Made by a program: the position numbers and the translations under genes
Notes under the pieces: generated by a model
Database searches by the model: none
The model's input: the letters and a program-made list of their open reading frames with translations, nothing else
What the model was told of the DNA's origin: nothing
From: Megaleporinus macrocephalus
Taxonomy: Eukaryota; Chordata; Actinopteri; Characiformes; Anostomidae
DNA: 64,000 nt
Reading direction: 5' to 3'
NCBI GenBank assembly: GCA_021613375.1
Contig: CM038716.1
Coordinates: forward strand, 124,001-188,000
In this document: positions 1 through 12,400 of the stretch, piece by piece
Position numbering within the stretch: the first letter of the stretch is position 1
Layout of the letters: each line of letters starts with the position of its first letter

Positions 1-2998
1 TAGCACAACGTTTTACACTGTTAACATGCAAAGCAAAACAACTAAAAACTGATGTGATCCAACACTTGCCACTGTTGTGAGGCAATAATAGAAAAAAAGT
101 TAGACTGGAGATCGAAGATAGAAACAAAGAACAAATCTGATTATTGTCTAATGAATCTAGTCTGACAAATATAACAGAATTGAACACAACTTAAAAGCCA
201 AGTTAAGCCAGCCTGTCCACAAAAAATATTTTTGTGTCCTTTCGTCATAAATTTTCACAATAGAAAGAATAAAAACACAATAGAGGTATACGCTTTTTAT
301 AAGAGAGTGGCAATAAGTCAGATCAGAATACAGAACAGCATACAAAACATTTGAGTTCTAATTACTGTACTTTATAAGTACTGAAGGTGGAACATGGAAA
401 CATTAGCATATTAATAAACCACACATTTTTACTATTATTTACGCTACACAGCAACAAGGCATCATCTCTCGCCATATATGTGCTGGTGGGTGAAAAGACT
501 TCACAATGAAACAGAAAAAACTTTATTTGAAGCAAAAAGTGTCATATTAGTGTTACCCAAGTTTAAGGACAGAAAAGAGAAAAGAGAAAGTTGTATAGTG
601 CCCCACACCATACTGATCGTTTCTCACTTGGACAGTGTATGAATAGCTGTGGCAAAAGATGAGCTAACTAACAGATAAAAGTTTGGAACATCTGGCACAC
701 ATAAGCTACTTGTCTTTGCTTTCCTTAACAAATTCTCAGCACTGTATCTGCTCCAAACATAGATATGGGCAGTTGATGTCTAGAAGGGGCCCAGCTATAG
801 AAATAGCCAGTGTGTCTTTGAACATGTCAGAAAGAGAGCAGGAGAGGCCCCTGGGGTTCCCTTTCTCTCCATAGCCCTAAGGGAAAAGCGCGTGGCTACA
901 AATGAAAGTCCTAAGACCAGGGAAGAGTCTGGCTTCCGGCACACACACACACACTCCCACTCACACACTCACACACTCACAGGCCCTGTTGACATCCATT
1001 TTAATGCAGGATGCCAAGAGACAGTGAGCACTTTGTTTCACAGGCACGGTTTAAAATTCCTTAAAGGTCACGGACCAATCATTTCCCTTATGTACACTTT
1101 GGCAGCATCTGCTATGCTCATGTGTGCTATATGGATATTACATAGGAAGAACACACAGAAGCATACATGGAATGATGGTAGACCAAAAGTAACTTTTATT
1201 TCAGAACTCTTTCTGCAAAACTAGTTTTGAGAACTGACGCATATACCACTCTTTATTTTAATGAAGTGTATTTTCCTGCATATCTAAATTCAAACATATC
1301 ATAACTTAAACAACTATAGCATAAACATAGCATTACTCTAATCTAATTTGTTTAAACATTGGATTAGGGACTGACCTTTTCAAATACAGCAACCCTAAAT
1401 TTACTGAAAAAAAAAGAAACAGAACATATGCTAGAAATAAAAAGTCAGAATAAGGCCAATGAAAGCTTAAAGCTTCTGTGACCTGCCAGAATTACAAAGA
1501 CTTAAAGCCTACATAAAGCAAGCACACCTGTACATTAAATGTCTGGCAAATGAGACTAATCATGTACCAGATTAAAGATGCTTAAAAAAATCTTCCCAGG
1601 CAAAAAAAAACAAGCATGGACTAATTATGTGATTTCCATTCAATTCTTTTCTGATTTCTTGTTTATATACACTTATTTTCACAAGTTTTAGTGGATACCT
1701 ATACTGAATAGGCCCATCTATCTATTGTGGTATTTAAAGAATACAAATCAACCGGCTCCCATTCCTCAGCTGTCTTAGCTTTCCCCAGAAAGGATAGATT
1801 GGTTTTCCATGACCATGCACTGGCATCTGGGAGGTCATTGTTTCAAGGTGCTCTCTGCATTCATACTGCTGACATAGCAATAGGCACAGTGGAGCCCTAT
1901 CACAAGCAAGAACAGCACAAAGCCCCACACTGAGGGGGAAAAACAGCACTGTATCCATTTAGGCATTTACCTTTTGGCTGGCCTCGTTGCATAATGTATT
2001 TTATCATTAACAACACTGTAAGTCTAAATGACATACGATAGTGATACAAGAGGAGGTGGCCAGGGAGGCAGGAGCTTGGCCGGTCAATCAACTTAGGCCA
2101 GTCAGAACAACTGTTTAAAATCTTCTGACTTAAAGAGCTCGGAACTGGCTTAGCAATAAACACAGCACAAATCCCTCATTACACTTTAATCAAACTGTTA
2201 TGAGCCTCGGCCAGGCACTAAGCTCCTACACAAGGGCCAAGAGCCGGCGAACGGTCACTAAAACCAGGGCTTTCCACTAGCTGGTGGCGCTGGGTATGCA
2301 CACCTGACAGATGCTGGAATTCATGCACAACCAAGTAGTGCGGCAGAAAACTAAACCAGCCAGTCCTAGACTCTCTCCGAGTTGCAAACATGTCGCGTAA
2401 AAGCAGTAAAGTGAGCACTATTACTACATAAATACTACTGGGACCAGATCTTAGCTAAGTGAGCAAAAGTTAGAGACCGTTACATTTTTTCATTAGAAAG
2501 TCACCAACACACAAAAGGGGTCCACTTTCAAATATTCTAAGCTACCCCTCCAGCAGTTCGCAGATTCCCGCAGCTGGCCAGCTGATTCCCCTTGAGCTGC
2601 TCGGTAACTCGTAGCTAACGTTAGTCTTGTCAACAAAACTGATTGCATTTTGCTAATATACAGACAGCAACCAGGAGAGCTTTTTTTGAGCTTAAAACGG
2701 CGAAAAAGTGCAAACGTTGCCGAGCCGAGCAGCACTGTTTAAAGTTGTCTGCTTCTAAAGACTGACGCTTAACGTTTACGGGTGAGAGGCTAAAGCGACA
2801 GTGGCTAGCAACCACGACGTTTAGCTTCCTAAACAACGCGGGCGAGTGCAGCTCATCACCCGCTGAGTGGCTTCTTCTCACCCTCAGTAACAGAGTCGCG
2901 GTGGCTCGGGGCTCCTAACTCTTATGCTCTTGTCGTTTCTCCTCCTCATCTCCACCACCAGCTACAGCTCCATCCTCCTCCTTGTCCCTCAGTCTTAC
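1..2998 (-). other. nf1: nf1 intron 1 (5' part)
   Basis: This is non-coding sequence downstream of the nf1 exon 1 splice donor. No second exon appears before the window edge, which fits the very long first intron of vertebrate NF1. The stretch holds a CA/CTCACA-rich patch near 935-985. Its open frames are short and show no protein family resemblance. Confidence 0.75.
935..985. repeat. imperfect CA/CTCACA microsatellite
   Basis: A run of CA dinucleotides is followed by repeated CTCACA units, inside nf1 intron 1. Confidence 0.7.
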
Positions 2999-3058
2999 CT
3001 GCTCGTCGAATCTGTTAATCACGGCCTGGACCCACTCTACTGGTTTGTGCGCCGCCAT
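2999..3058 (-). CDS. nf1: neurofibromin, coding exon 1
   Basis: Read on the minus strand, an ATG in good Kozak context (ccATGG) opens a 60-nt exon of 20 codons beginning MAAHKPVEWVQAV and ending NRFDEQ, followed directly by a GTAAG donor. This N-terminus is essentially that of vertebrate neurofibromin, and mammalian NF1 exon 1 also ends after exactly 60 coding nucleotides, in phase 0. Neurofibromin is a roughly 2,800-residue cytoplasmic GTPase-activating protein that stimulates GTP hydrolysis by Ras. Its catalytic GAP-related domain is far downstream and outside this window. The rest of the gene lies to the left of base 1. Many teleosts keep two nf1 co-orthologues, and 20 residues cannot tell which one this is. 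The flanking sequence is CpG-rich relative to the window, as expected at a promoter. Confidence 0.93.
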
Positions 3059-3229
3059 GGTCAGGCGGATTTAGACCGCGGCTCTCTCTTCACCTCTGGG
3101 TTCCCACCGGCCTGGTTTACCGCGCGAAACACCCGACAGCGCTCCCAAATCTTGCAGGAGGAGAAGAGAGAGGGCGCGGGGTTCAGTTTTTCTCTTCAAG
3201 CATAGTCCACAGCGCCGCCATGACACACC

Positions 3230-3238
3230 ACCGGAAGT
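3230..3238 (+). promoter_or_regulatory. ETS-family binding motif
   Basis: The sequence accggaagt is a consensus ETS/GABP site in the CpG-rich nf1 promoter region. The match is by motif only. Confidence 0.35.
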
Positions 3239-3282
3239 TTGAGTCCTTCTCAACAATCTGGCGCTGCGCTTGCGCGGCTCTT

Positions 3283-3288
<6 letters not shown>

Positions 3289-3351
<63 letters not shown>
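3289..3351. repeat. (CTG)21 trinucleotide repeat
   Basis: Twenty-one uninterrupted CTG units run on the plus strand, which is (CAG)21 in the sense of nf1. The tract lies 231-293 bases upstream of the nf1 start codon, probably in its 5' untranslated leader or core promoter. Confidence 0.97.
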
Positions 3352-3353
<2 letters not shown>

Positions 3354-3360
3354 AAGACAT

Positions 3361-6300
3361 GGAGCTCATAAAGCGGAGCAAAGGGTTGCAGACACCTACT
3401 CATCCAACGTCAGGATTGTTAATAGGGAGTTTGTCTGTTGATGCATTGACAGTCTCTACTTTTCTGGGAAGGCTTTACAGTAGATGTTGGAACATTGCTG
3501 TGAGGATTTGATTACATCCAGCCACCAGAGCTTTAGTGAGGTCAAGTGATGTTGGATGATTAGTTCTGGATCATTACATCTCATCCCAAAGGTATGTTGT
3601 AGGGAACACGGTTCCACTGCTCCTTAACCCAGTGCTGGTGGGGCTATACTGTTCTAGCTGACACTTGGCATTGGGCATGTTGACTGTAGGCTCATGTGCT
3701 GCTGCTCCATTGCATTGGAAATGAGTGCGTCGATAACGATTTGGTCAATAATTCGCTCAATGCATTTCCATGAACTTAAGTTATCATATAACGGGGAAAC
3801 TCTAGGTCTGCATGAGTCAGGCAGTAATCAGACTTCTGAAGACAGCGGTCTGTTTTTGCACATGTGCATACTGAGAATTCTGAAATAAATCCGAAAGAAA
3901 GGCTTTATATGCGCCGGATAGTGAGTTGAATCCACCTCTCATTATTCGATTCATTATCAAATTAAACTTACAGAAAGATAACTACAGAAATCCAAATATG
4001 ATATGATTATTGCATGCCTATAAATACACTCAGCATTTTTTTCTATTGAGATTGTACAAACTGTAATTTATAAATGAAATTGATATGGTAAATATATTGC
4101 ATGGTGCCTGAGATTGAAAGCTGGTACTTTTACTGTTTTACTGTAGTTTAAGAGAAAATTTACACATGAGCTGTATTGCGCAAGTTGGTTTATGAAAGTT
4201 GTCACAAATCTGATAATGCCCAAAACAAGTTAACTTGGTTATTGTCAGTGTGTATTTCTGAAAATATACAATACTTGCAAAGTCCTAACTTTGGTTATTT
4301 TAGATACAAATGACATCAGATCTATGAAAGCTGATTTGATTTAGAATTTAGATTTCAATAAATTAGTAAATCACACTACCTGAATTCATAAATCAGGACT
4401 AACAAATACTCTATTCTTTGCAGGTGTGCATTACTGTCTTACTGTGTTATAGCTGACAGACCACTAAATCGCTAACCACAAGCTAACTTCATTGTGGTCT
4501 AAAAATATGTTTCACAATACTTGCAGGCCACAGATGTACATTAATAGAGCTGTAAGGAAAAACATTGCCCCAAAGAAATTTCAGATTTTAATCAACATTA
4601 CATACATACATTGAGAAGACATGTAGATTCACTGTTTGTTTTGCTCAAAAAATAAAATGGTTATATTAATGTTCCGGACATCGCAACACCTGATTCCCAT
4701 GATCACCATGAGTTTCTCTACAATTAATCATCTCACATCAAACCATTGCACTATTGAACAATCAGTGGAATATCCATTTAATGTAGTTTAATTCTCCATT
4801 TAAAGTAGTTCATCATATTTTGGATGTGTTGGGATACTTTTGGACAGGTAGTGCACCTACAAGACTTGATTTCTTTTGTCTTGGGAGTTGAGTGCTTTTG
4901 GAAACTGTACAGAGGATGCCTGCACATCATCAGTGGTTGGTTTATCATCAGTACACACACATAGTGTTCACTGGCTTTAGAGTAAATGAAGGGAGTGCAA
5001 AGCTGGTATCAAAGTTTCTACTTCCACTGCAGTCCATCCTTGCATTACACAACCTAAAATTGGAGCATAAAGAGGAATCCCTCAACAACAATAACTAATA
5101 TGGCCAATTGAAAAATATACACAAGGGTATGATCAGCTTATGTGCTCGACATTTAAAGGGGAATTCCACTAATTTTTAAAAAATATCTGCTTAAGATAAT
5201 AAATTAATATTTTAACAAAGTAATTCTCAATGGTTTGATGTAAACTGTGTCATTCTAGAACAGCTCACAGAAACATAATTCTTCACAATGGTGGAGATGG
5301 GCAACGGATGTCTGAAGCATTTAACACCTCTGAAAGCCACCACAGATAATTATTACATGAAATGCTCGTGAAGATTCCTGAGATATTGTTTTGTTATAAT
5401 TTTCTGGTAAGTTTTTTATTCTAATGTGTAGTTTTTCATATAGAAAAATAGAGATGAAGTTCTTGTAGGGTGCTGTAAAGCAAAAGCCAAGGAAAACGCT
5501 TTTTGAATTTTTTACTATTTAACTCCATAAACTCCATACTCCAATTCCGTAAACTCATAGAAGAAGTGTGGGTTTATTAGTCATATTAGATACTAAGTAC
5601 ATTGGCTAAGCTTGCAGAGAGATCTCAGCCCCTGGCTCCTATTACCGCTATATTAAAGAAGTATGTAAGTGATGGTGAGTTTTTTACATCATGCACCATG
5701 TAAAATAGTGCATTTTACACCATGTTACCATTTCATGTTATCATCAATATTATCATCAAATTCCTAAAATGTAAGTGAATAGTTGAAGCAAGCAAGCGTA
5801 AATATATAGAGCTGCTTGAACTTGATTTTTAAGTGATGGGACTGTTTTTGACCGTTAGGACACTAAATGCACACCAAGTGTTGTCCAGCCTCTGCACCCA
5901 AAAGAAGCTGTAGCTAACACGTCTGTGCTGTGCTGCAGCTCTCCAGCCCCAAAACAAACAGTCCTAATGGAAGAATTTTGAAAAAGGCATTCCCAGACTT
6001 TTGCTGCAAGCTCCAATCTTGATGTGTCAGCTAGAGTTAAACCCTAAATAGGTACGGACACAATTGCTTTGGTAGGAAATTGTAACATTCAGCAATGTTT
6101 GATCCATAATTGCAGAGTTCATCATCATTCGGTTTTTACATCAGTTCCCAAACAGCTCCACCCTCTTAGACAAAAATGTAGAAAGTGTTTTAATTTTGTG
6201 TTTCCAAACAATGTAAATGTGTATTACTGTTTGTTGTTCTGTTGGTAGGGGCTCCTGACACCTTAATGTGTTTTAGAAAGCTGTGAGAACTTTGGGGAGC

Positions 6301-7250
6301 TTAGCAGGAGGCAACATAACAGGATACAAATCCTAACTAATCATTTACTAAATCTAACTTATCATTTAAGGCTGGTGCCCTGCAAGTATCTTCTTTCCAA
6401 ATTAAATGGGAAGCTCAGTTTTTCAGTGGGTCTCCTGTGTCTTGGGATTTGCATTGTTTTTGTAATGCCTTATTACAGATAATTTCAAAATAACAACAAA
6501 ATACAGTAAACAGGATGTATCGCTGCTGTTGGAACAAAACCTTGTATTTCCAAAATAATACCTTAACAGAAGAGAGAAAGAAACATACTTTAGTTTTATA
6601 CAATGGGACAAGACCTTTCCCCAGTAAATGTAAAGTGCATCAAAACTGAATGTCAATGAACTGAATGTCAGCACTGTAATGTCAAAACTAAAACAAAAAT
6701 ACAAGGTTTTGTTCTGACAGCTGCGATATGCATATGCATCCTAGGCTTGGTTTATTATAAATTACAGCTTTTTTTTTTCAAGATTTATTCTGTAACTAAT
6801 GTGACAGTAGGTTATGTAGTTAAGAGAATACAACTGAAGTGTGGACTAAAAAAAGAAGACAGGAGACATTTCCATTGTGCATTGGTCCCTTTTTGAGGAG
6901 ATATATACTGCCCACTTCAGGCAAATACAGGTATAGCAGAACAGTTATAGGCCCCTTTTCATTACAGTTGGCTACATAAACCCAATATGAATGTAGCTAA
7001 TTCCTGAGGTTTAGCCTTCTGTCTTTAAGGTGTCATCAAACTTGAGCTATAGGGATTCATACAAGGACAAATCGTCATGGGCACGATAAACACTGTAATG
7101 AATTGAGGCCTAAAAACACTTCTAAATAAACCTGGAGTGATTTGTCATGGAGTAATACAAGTTACAGGACTATGTAATATTAGTACAAAGTTTGTGTATG
7201 TGTATTATACAACCCAATTTCTTTGGTAACATTGTAATATACTAATGAAG
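3361..7250. other. intergenic region between nf1 and the galectin gene
   Basis: No exon-like series or protein family resemblance was seen on either strand. The stretch is AT-rich and includes one copy of a dispersed repeat near 5.15-5.37 kb. The part nearest 7.3 kb is probably galectin 3' untranslated or flanking DNA. Confidence 0.6.
5153..5370 (+). repeat. dispersed repeat, copy A (MITE-like)
   Basis: This segment shares several blocks, in the same order, with the reverse complement of about 13050-13280: taaagNGGAA near the outer end, GGTTTGATGTAA followed by GTGTCATT, ACATCTG/GGATGTCTG with TTAA, and AATTATTACA at the inner end. The two copies are diverged and in opposite orientation. This is consistent with an old non-autonomous transposon family that I cannot name. 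Confidence 0.5.
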
Positions 7251-7277
7251 TAATCAGAATATTAAAAAATATATGAT

Positions 7278-7283
7278 TTTAAT
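7278..7283 (-). other. candidate galectin polyadenylation signal (ATTAAA)
   Basis: An ATTAAA hexamer on the minus strand lies about 230 bases past the galectin stop codon. Such hexamers are frequent in AT-rich DNA, so this is only a candidate. Confidence 0.25.
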
Positions 7284-7512
7284 AATTACATTTGAATATA
7301 AGGACAGTCAAATTTATGCATCAGTAAATGAATTAAATCAAATTAAAAGCCAGGTGCCAAGCAAACAGTTTAAACTAACAAATTGCTTGTACAGCCATGT
7401 AAGCTAGGTTATTGTCTAGAACCAAACCTGTACCGTATGCATGGCTTACATAAACAGTAACTAACTGTGATCTGAAAAGGGCTGTACAGGAAGTTCTAGC
7501 CAACAAAAATGA

Positions 7513-7659
7513 CTAAGCCACTACAGAGGTCAAGCTCAAGTCACCAGAAATTTCCAGAATGTCAATGTCGTTCAGCTTTGTGAAGCGGTGGTTGTATGTA
7601 TGTACTTGCTGGCCATTGACAAACACGTTGTACATGTAAGGGCTGCAGGAGATGATCAC
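7513..7659 (-). CDS. lgals9: galectin exon 10 (terminal coding exon)
   Basis: 48 codons plus a TAG stop at 7513-7515. The exon reads [18 protein letters not shown] and ends DLSLTSVVA. VNGxxxHTYNHR is the conserved end of a galectin domain. The acceptor is TATTTCAG. Confidence 0.93.
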   Translation of the reverse strand: MIISCSPYMYNVFVNGQQVHTYNHRFTKLNDIDILEISGDLSLTSVVA

Positions 7660-9461
7660 CTGAAATACAGATGCAGGTATGACACACAGGTAACATCAGT
7701 TCTCATTGCTCTTTACAGAAATGTCTGATGCAGAAATGTCTGAACTGAAGAAACCATTCTGTTTTTATTAGCTATCTAGATTTAGTTTTAAACAAAGTAC
7801 ATTTTATAAGAATAAAAAAAGGAAAATCTTTGTACCTGAAAGGGGTGACCCTTAGAAAACGGCATGCCTCCGTGGCGCTCCTCTGAGCCCCACATGTCAC
7901 CTGTCAGGGTGTTGCGCACTACCAGTTTCTCATCAAAGCGAGGGTTATAGTGAAAGGCGATGCCACTTCTGTGACGAAGGTTAAAACTAAATCTGTGGAT
8001 ACAAATATCAAAACAGAGAAACAATTTTTAATTTTCAGACACAAAACAAGGAGGATGACATTTTGGCCAGCAGGTGATGCTAGAGAGTGTCACACGACCT
8101 TCCACTCTGTTTTCAGGCCTAGTACAGGAGGAGGATTGGATTCATCTTGTTGGTATTAATTCTAATTTTACAGTTTTTCAGAGTAAGTAAACACATACTA
8201 AACAGATAAATAATTTTTTAATTAAAGTTTTCTCAGGTCCTTAAACCTTTGCACAGTACTGTATGTGGAGCTAGCTTATCACTCGCAATCATATGTTAGA
8301 ATGTAAATGTTCTGTAATAATCAGAATAATTCTTGTTCTGTCTGGAGGACAAATATTAAAGTAGCTGCATCTGGGGTGTAACTTGCTTAAAAATGCACAT
8401 TGTCGCCTTTCAAAGGATACTACGGCATCAGAGGCTTTATTGTTCGCTCAGATCGTCACAGAACACAGCCTGATTTAGCCTTTGGTTGTGTTTTTATGTC
8501 TTTAATTTTGCAAGAGGATTGTTTACGTGTCAGGTTAAAATGAATATCACACTGTATAATTACTAGAGGAATGAATCACAGTAAAATCAAAAGTGGATAA
8601 ACAGCTGATGTTGAGGTTTATGTTAGGACTGTCCTATATGGGTCAGTGAATGTACAGGTGTGCAGGTTGGGATACTGCCACTCAATACATCACATATGTG
8701 AGACCAACACATATGAAGTGTGGTTTTGGGCGTAGCCGAAGAGGAAGAAAGAAAATGGGCTTGTAAGGGTTTGCTCATGATTTTAGCTAAAACACAGGCT
8801 GTCCACCTTGTAAGGCTTATAAAATTGTTGGGTCCAAAACAAAAAAAAAAAGAAAACAAGCAAACATATGTAGACAAACAAAGGGGAATGCAGCAAACTT
8901 GCATAATTTGATGTCTTCAAGTCAAACTATGCTAAATTTCTTTTTGTCTGATTTCTTTTTAGCTTAATATTTTTCTTAGAACTGTGGGAGATCTATTAGA
9001 AATGGATAGCTGAGAACTACATTAGCAGCCCCTCCTAAAATAGAGGAATATGAAAAAAGTGATGTTGACTTCACTCCCCTCAAAAATGAACTAACATCTC
9101 AGGATTTGGCTGGGGTCTGTATTGACAAGTGCTTAGCATGAACACAGCACTTGATGCTTAGATTCTCCCAAGGGTTTTCAGTAAAGGCTGGAGAACTATT
9201 TTCAGTGATTTAAATGCAAGACTGCTCTCTGTTACACACACAATACATTAGCACAGGGATCCATTATTAATATTCCTCCACCCCTGACAGATACGATGTT
9301 TAGATCCTTACATTTTAATTATACAGAGTTATAGATCTGCCATAACAACTGACCTGTAAGCCTGAGGGTTAACCACTCCTTGAATGGAAATGTTTTTGCC
9401 AGACTGTAATCCTCCATTAATTACAGTTTTGTAAGGGACACTCTATTGATGAAGCACAAAT

Positions 9462-9497
<36 letters not shown>

Positions 9498-12400
9498 GTG
9501 GTTATTATGAGATTTAACATAAACAGAAAGTGAACTATGTGAAGAGGTGAGATGTTCTTACATAGACAGGTGCAGGGGGAAATGCAGGTGCCTGCAGGTG
9601 AGGAACAAAGTTAGCTGGATCATTTGCCTTTAAATAATGTGTGCTTGTGCAGAGCAAAGTTCCCAGTGTATAAGAGGTAATTGTTGATTTTAGTCTATAG
9701 CTAGAATAAGAGAGGAACAATGTGACACCGCATCAGAAAAAAATGAGAAAAAGAGACACCACATAAGAAAAACAGGAAGCTTCTGTGGCCTAGGCTGCTG
9801 CTTTCTTTTTAGAGGCATGTGATCCGGCATAGCAGTCTATGATAGGAAGTTAATCGTTACCCAATACATTGTAAAAAGTGTTTCATGGATAAACCTAAAA
9901 CGAATACTTCATGCAATAACAGGTATATTAATCAGTTTTACATTGAATTTTTTTTTCAAATTAAATTTGCTGAGTAAAGCTAGTTGATGTGCTTGTTACC
10001 ACAGAAACATTTTTTTAGCTTCATGCTTGAAACATTTGTTACAGGGTATGCTTTGGTTTGTCCTTGAAGCACTGGTAAAAAAAAAAACATCACAGTAATA
10101 ACTGTACCCTTTGGAACAATAACTACTACTACTACAGCTCTACAAACACTGCAAGAACACTTAACAAACATACCCTTGGGACCTAATACTGTAGGACACA
10201 GCTTTAGGACCACTCCTTTGTTCTCTCTTTAACTTTTTTCCTTTTTCACTAGTTTAGCAGGGAATATCGTCAGGGAGCACTGAAATAATTGTCCTAAAAG
10301 AAGGATTCTTCTCTGTCATATAAGCTATTACATTAAAGTGAATTATTTTATGTTCTGTTTATGTATGTGACAAATAGCTCATCAGAACATAGTGTCTTTA
10401 ATTTGTGCAAATTGAATAAACTTCTGAAAGACCATGACACAAGTCATGTGTCATTTGTCAAGCCAGTTTCGATTCCAGTCTGAAATAAACTTACTAACCC
10501 CTAACCACAAAATTGATGTAATAATGTTTTTCCACTTTATAATCAGCTGTCTTTATTAGAAATAAATGAGCATCTCTGTGAATAAGGGTGAGGGCACAGC
10601 AGACAATTCTTTTCTTAATCGATTTCTTTAATTACTATATTTTAACTAGCATGAGTTCAGGCAGGAGAAAAGGGCATAGGACATAATTTACAAGAAAGGT
10701 CACTTACAGCATTGCCCATAGGATAAGCGTACTGCGGCTATAGATATAACAGGAGATACAAGACAGGAAATGTCATAATGACACAAATAAACACATAAAT
10801 AACGTGTTACACTAAAACTAATTCATACACACTAACACATACCTGGAATGGTGCCTGGGCAGGTATAATACCCTGCAGAAACAGAGCAAAAAGCATTAAA
10901 CATTTTGATCACCATCTTCAATCACAAAATCTCAATTCCAACACAATAATCAACTACTATAATCGTTTAAAATTTTAACACTTGTTTTTGAAAGGTCTCC
11001 CAAATTTGTCCACAAACCCAGGTAGTAGTGATCTGTACTGCAATTGAAACAGTACAGAAACATGATATTTGATGTTTTTAAATGTATTCTCATTCCAGAC
11101 TTGATGCCTGTAAACTTTCCAATAAGAGGGGCAGGAAGATGTTTACCACTGTGATTAATCACCTTTCCTTTTTTATTCTTCCATGATACATATGTGTGTT
11201 TTCATCTGTGCAGCAAGGCTTTGGTTGGCATATTTTATGCTTTACAATGTGCTACATTTTACTTTATGCACAGAGGTTTTCTGGATACCCTGAATCCTTT
11301 GATCATGTCCCTTAAAGGGGGAAATGCCATTTTTTCCCTTGCTATTGTTTTCTGAGGAAACGTGGCAAACCTCAAATCATCCTTGCTCATAAAGGGCCGG
11401 GCCTTTCCTTTTTTGGAATGTGATGCAGGCATCAATTCACAAGAACTCAATGATATTAATAAGACAAAACATTAATTATCTTTTGTTTGTACTGTTTTTG
11501 TTTAATGCAGGTAAAGTGGATAAAAGTTACTAATCAATGCTCCCTGGTTTTCTTTGCATTTCACATGCTGTTTCAGCTTTTTTGGATTTGAGGTTTGCAT
11601 GGAATTTGATGCATTTCGTGCAGAGACAGGGCAGTGAAGACTTACTGGATAACCTGGCTGGGGGCTGTAGGGCTGCAACCGGAGAAGAATTCACTGTGAT
11701 TATTTTCTCAGTAATATGACTATAACAAAAGTCATAATGCAAGCTGGTTTATGTTTAAGTGGTGTAATATGTTCTATCTTATGTAATATCTCACCACAGG
11801 GTTTTGGAAGGCGATGGAATTAACTTCCACCATTCCACCCACTGCGATCGTGTCCACCAGATGGAATGGGATACGGTGTTTATACTCCATCATATGGCTA
11901 CCATTGACACTTATCTATGAAAGACATTCTGTCATATTAGGATTCTGCAGCATACATTTGTTTGTCTAATTCTGCATATATATCCAGGAACTGAATTGAC
12001 CTGAATTCAATGATGGAATGAACCCAACTAGCATCAGAAACAAAATTCTACATGTATTTTCTTACTTTCTCGTGCCTTCAAAGTTCCAAGCCTCACTCAT
12101 TGCAAAGGTGCCTTGTAAGTGCAACAATTTGCGCTCGATGATCTACAGGGTTTCAGTCTCATCAGAGGTCAATAGCATTTCCTGTTTGTTCCTGGACAAA
12201 AGTATAAGCAAAACTGACCTTGTATGAGGCCTGGCTGACCAGTATCTGCAGTGTGAAAGGCCTGCCGGTCGGGAAAAGAGCCTGATATATACGTTCCTCT
12301 GAGCCCCAGTGAGAATGCTGTTGGGTGTTGGTCACTATGTATCCAAACCCACTATCATAACGGGGATTAAAGTGTAAAGCTATATCGGCTCCTTGTCTGG

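Larger units (their letters stand above)
3059..3360 (-). promoter_or_regulatory. nf1: nf1 5' leader / promoter region
   Basis: The few hundred bases upstream of the nf1 start codon are clearly richer in GC and CpG than the window average (for example around 3115-3180 and 3258-3278). They contain an ETS-type motif and a CTG/CAG tract. No TATA box is obvious, as is usual for a housekeeping promoter. The transcription start is not determinable from sequence. Mammalian NF1 leaders are several hundred bases long, so much of this stretch may be transcribed. Confidence 0.5.
3071..3403 (-). other. possible upstream ORF with polyalanine tract in nf1 leader
   Basis: A 110-codon frame on the minus strand starts at 3403 and stops at 3071-3073, only 12 bases before the nf1 ATG at 3058. 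The CAG-strand repeat is read here as about 20 consecutive alanines, followed by a basic, arginine-rich tail. It has no family resemblance. It may be chance opened by the repeat, or it may act as a translational uORF if the nf1 transcript begins upstream of 3403. Coding function is not supported. Confidence 0.25.

Noticed and set aside
3220..3511. Plus-strand frames with polyleucine or polycysteine
   Set aside because: These are plus-strand readings of the CTG repeat, antisense to the nf1 leader, with no family similarity.
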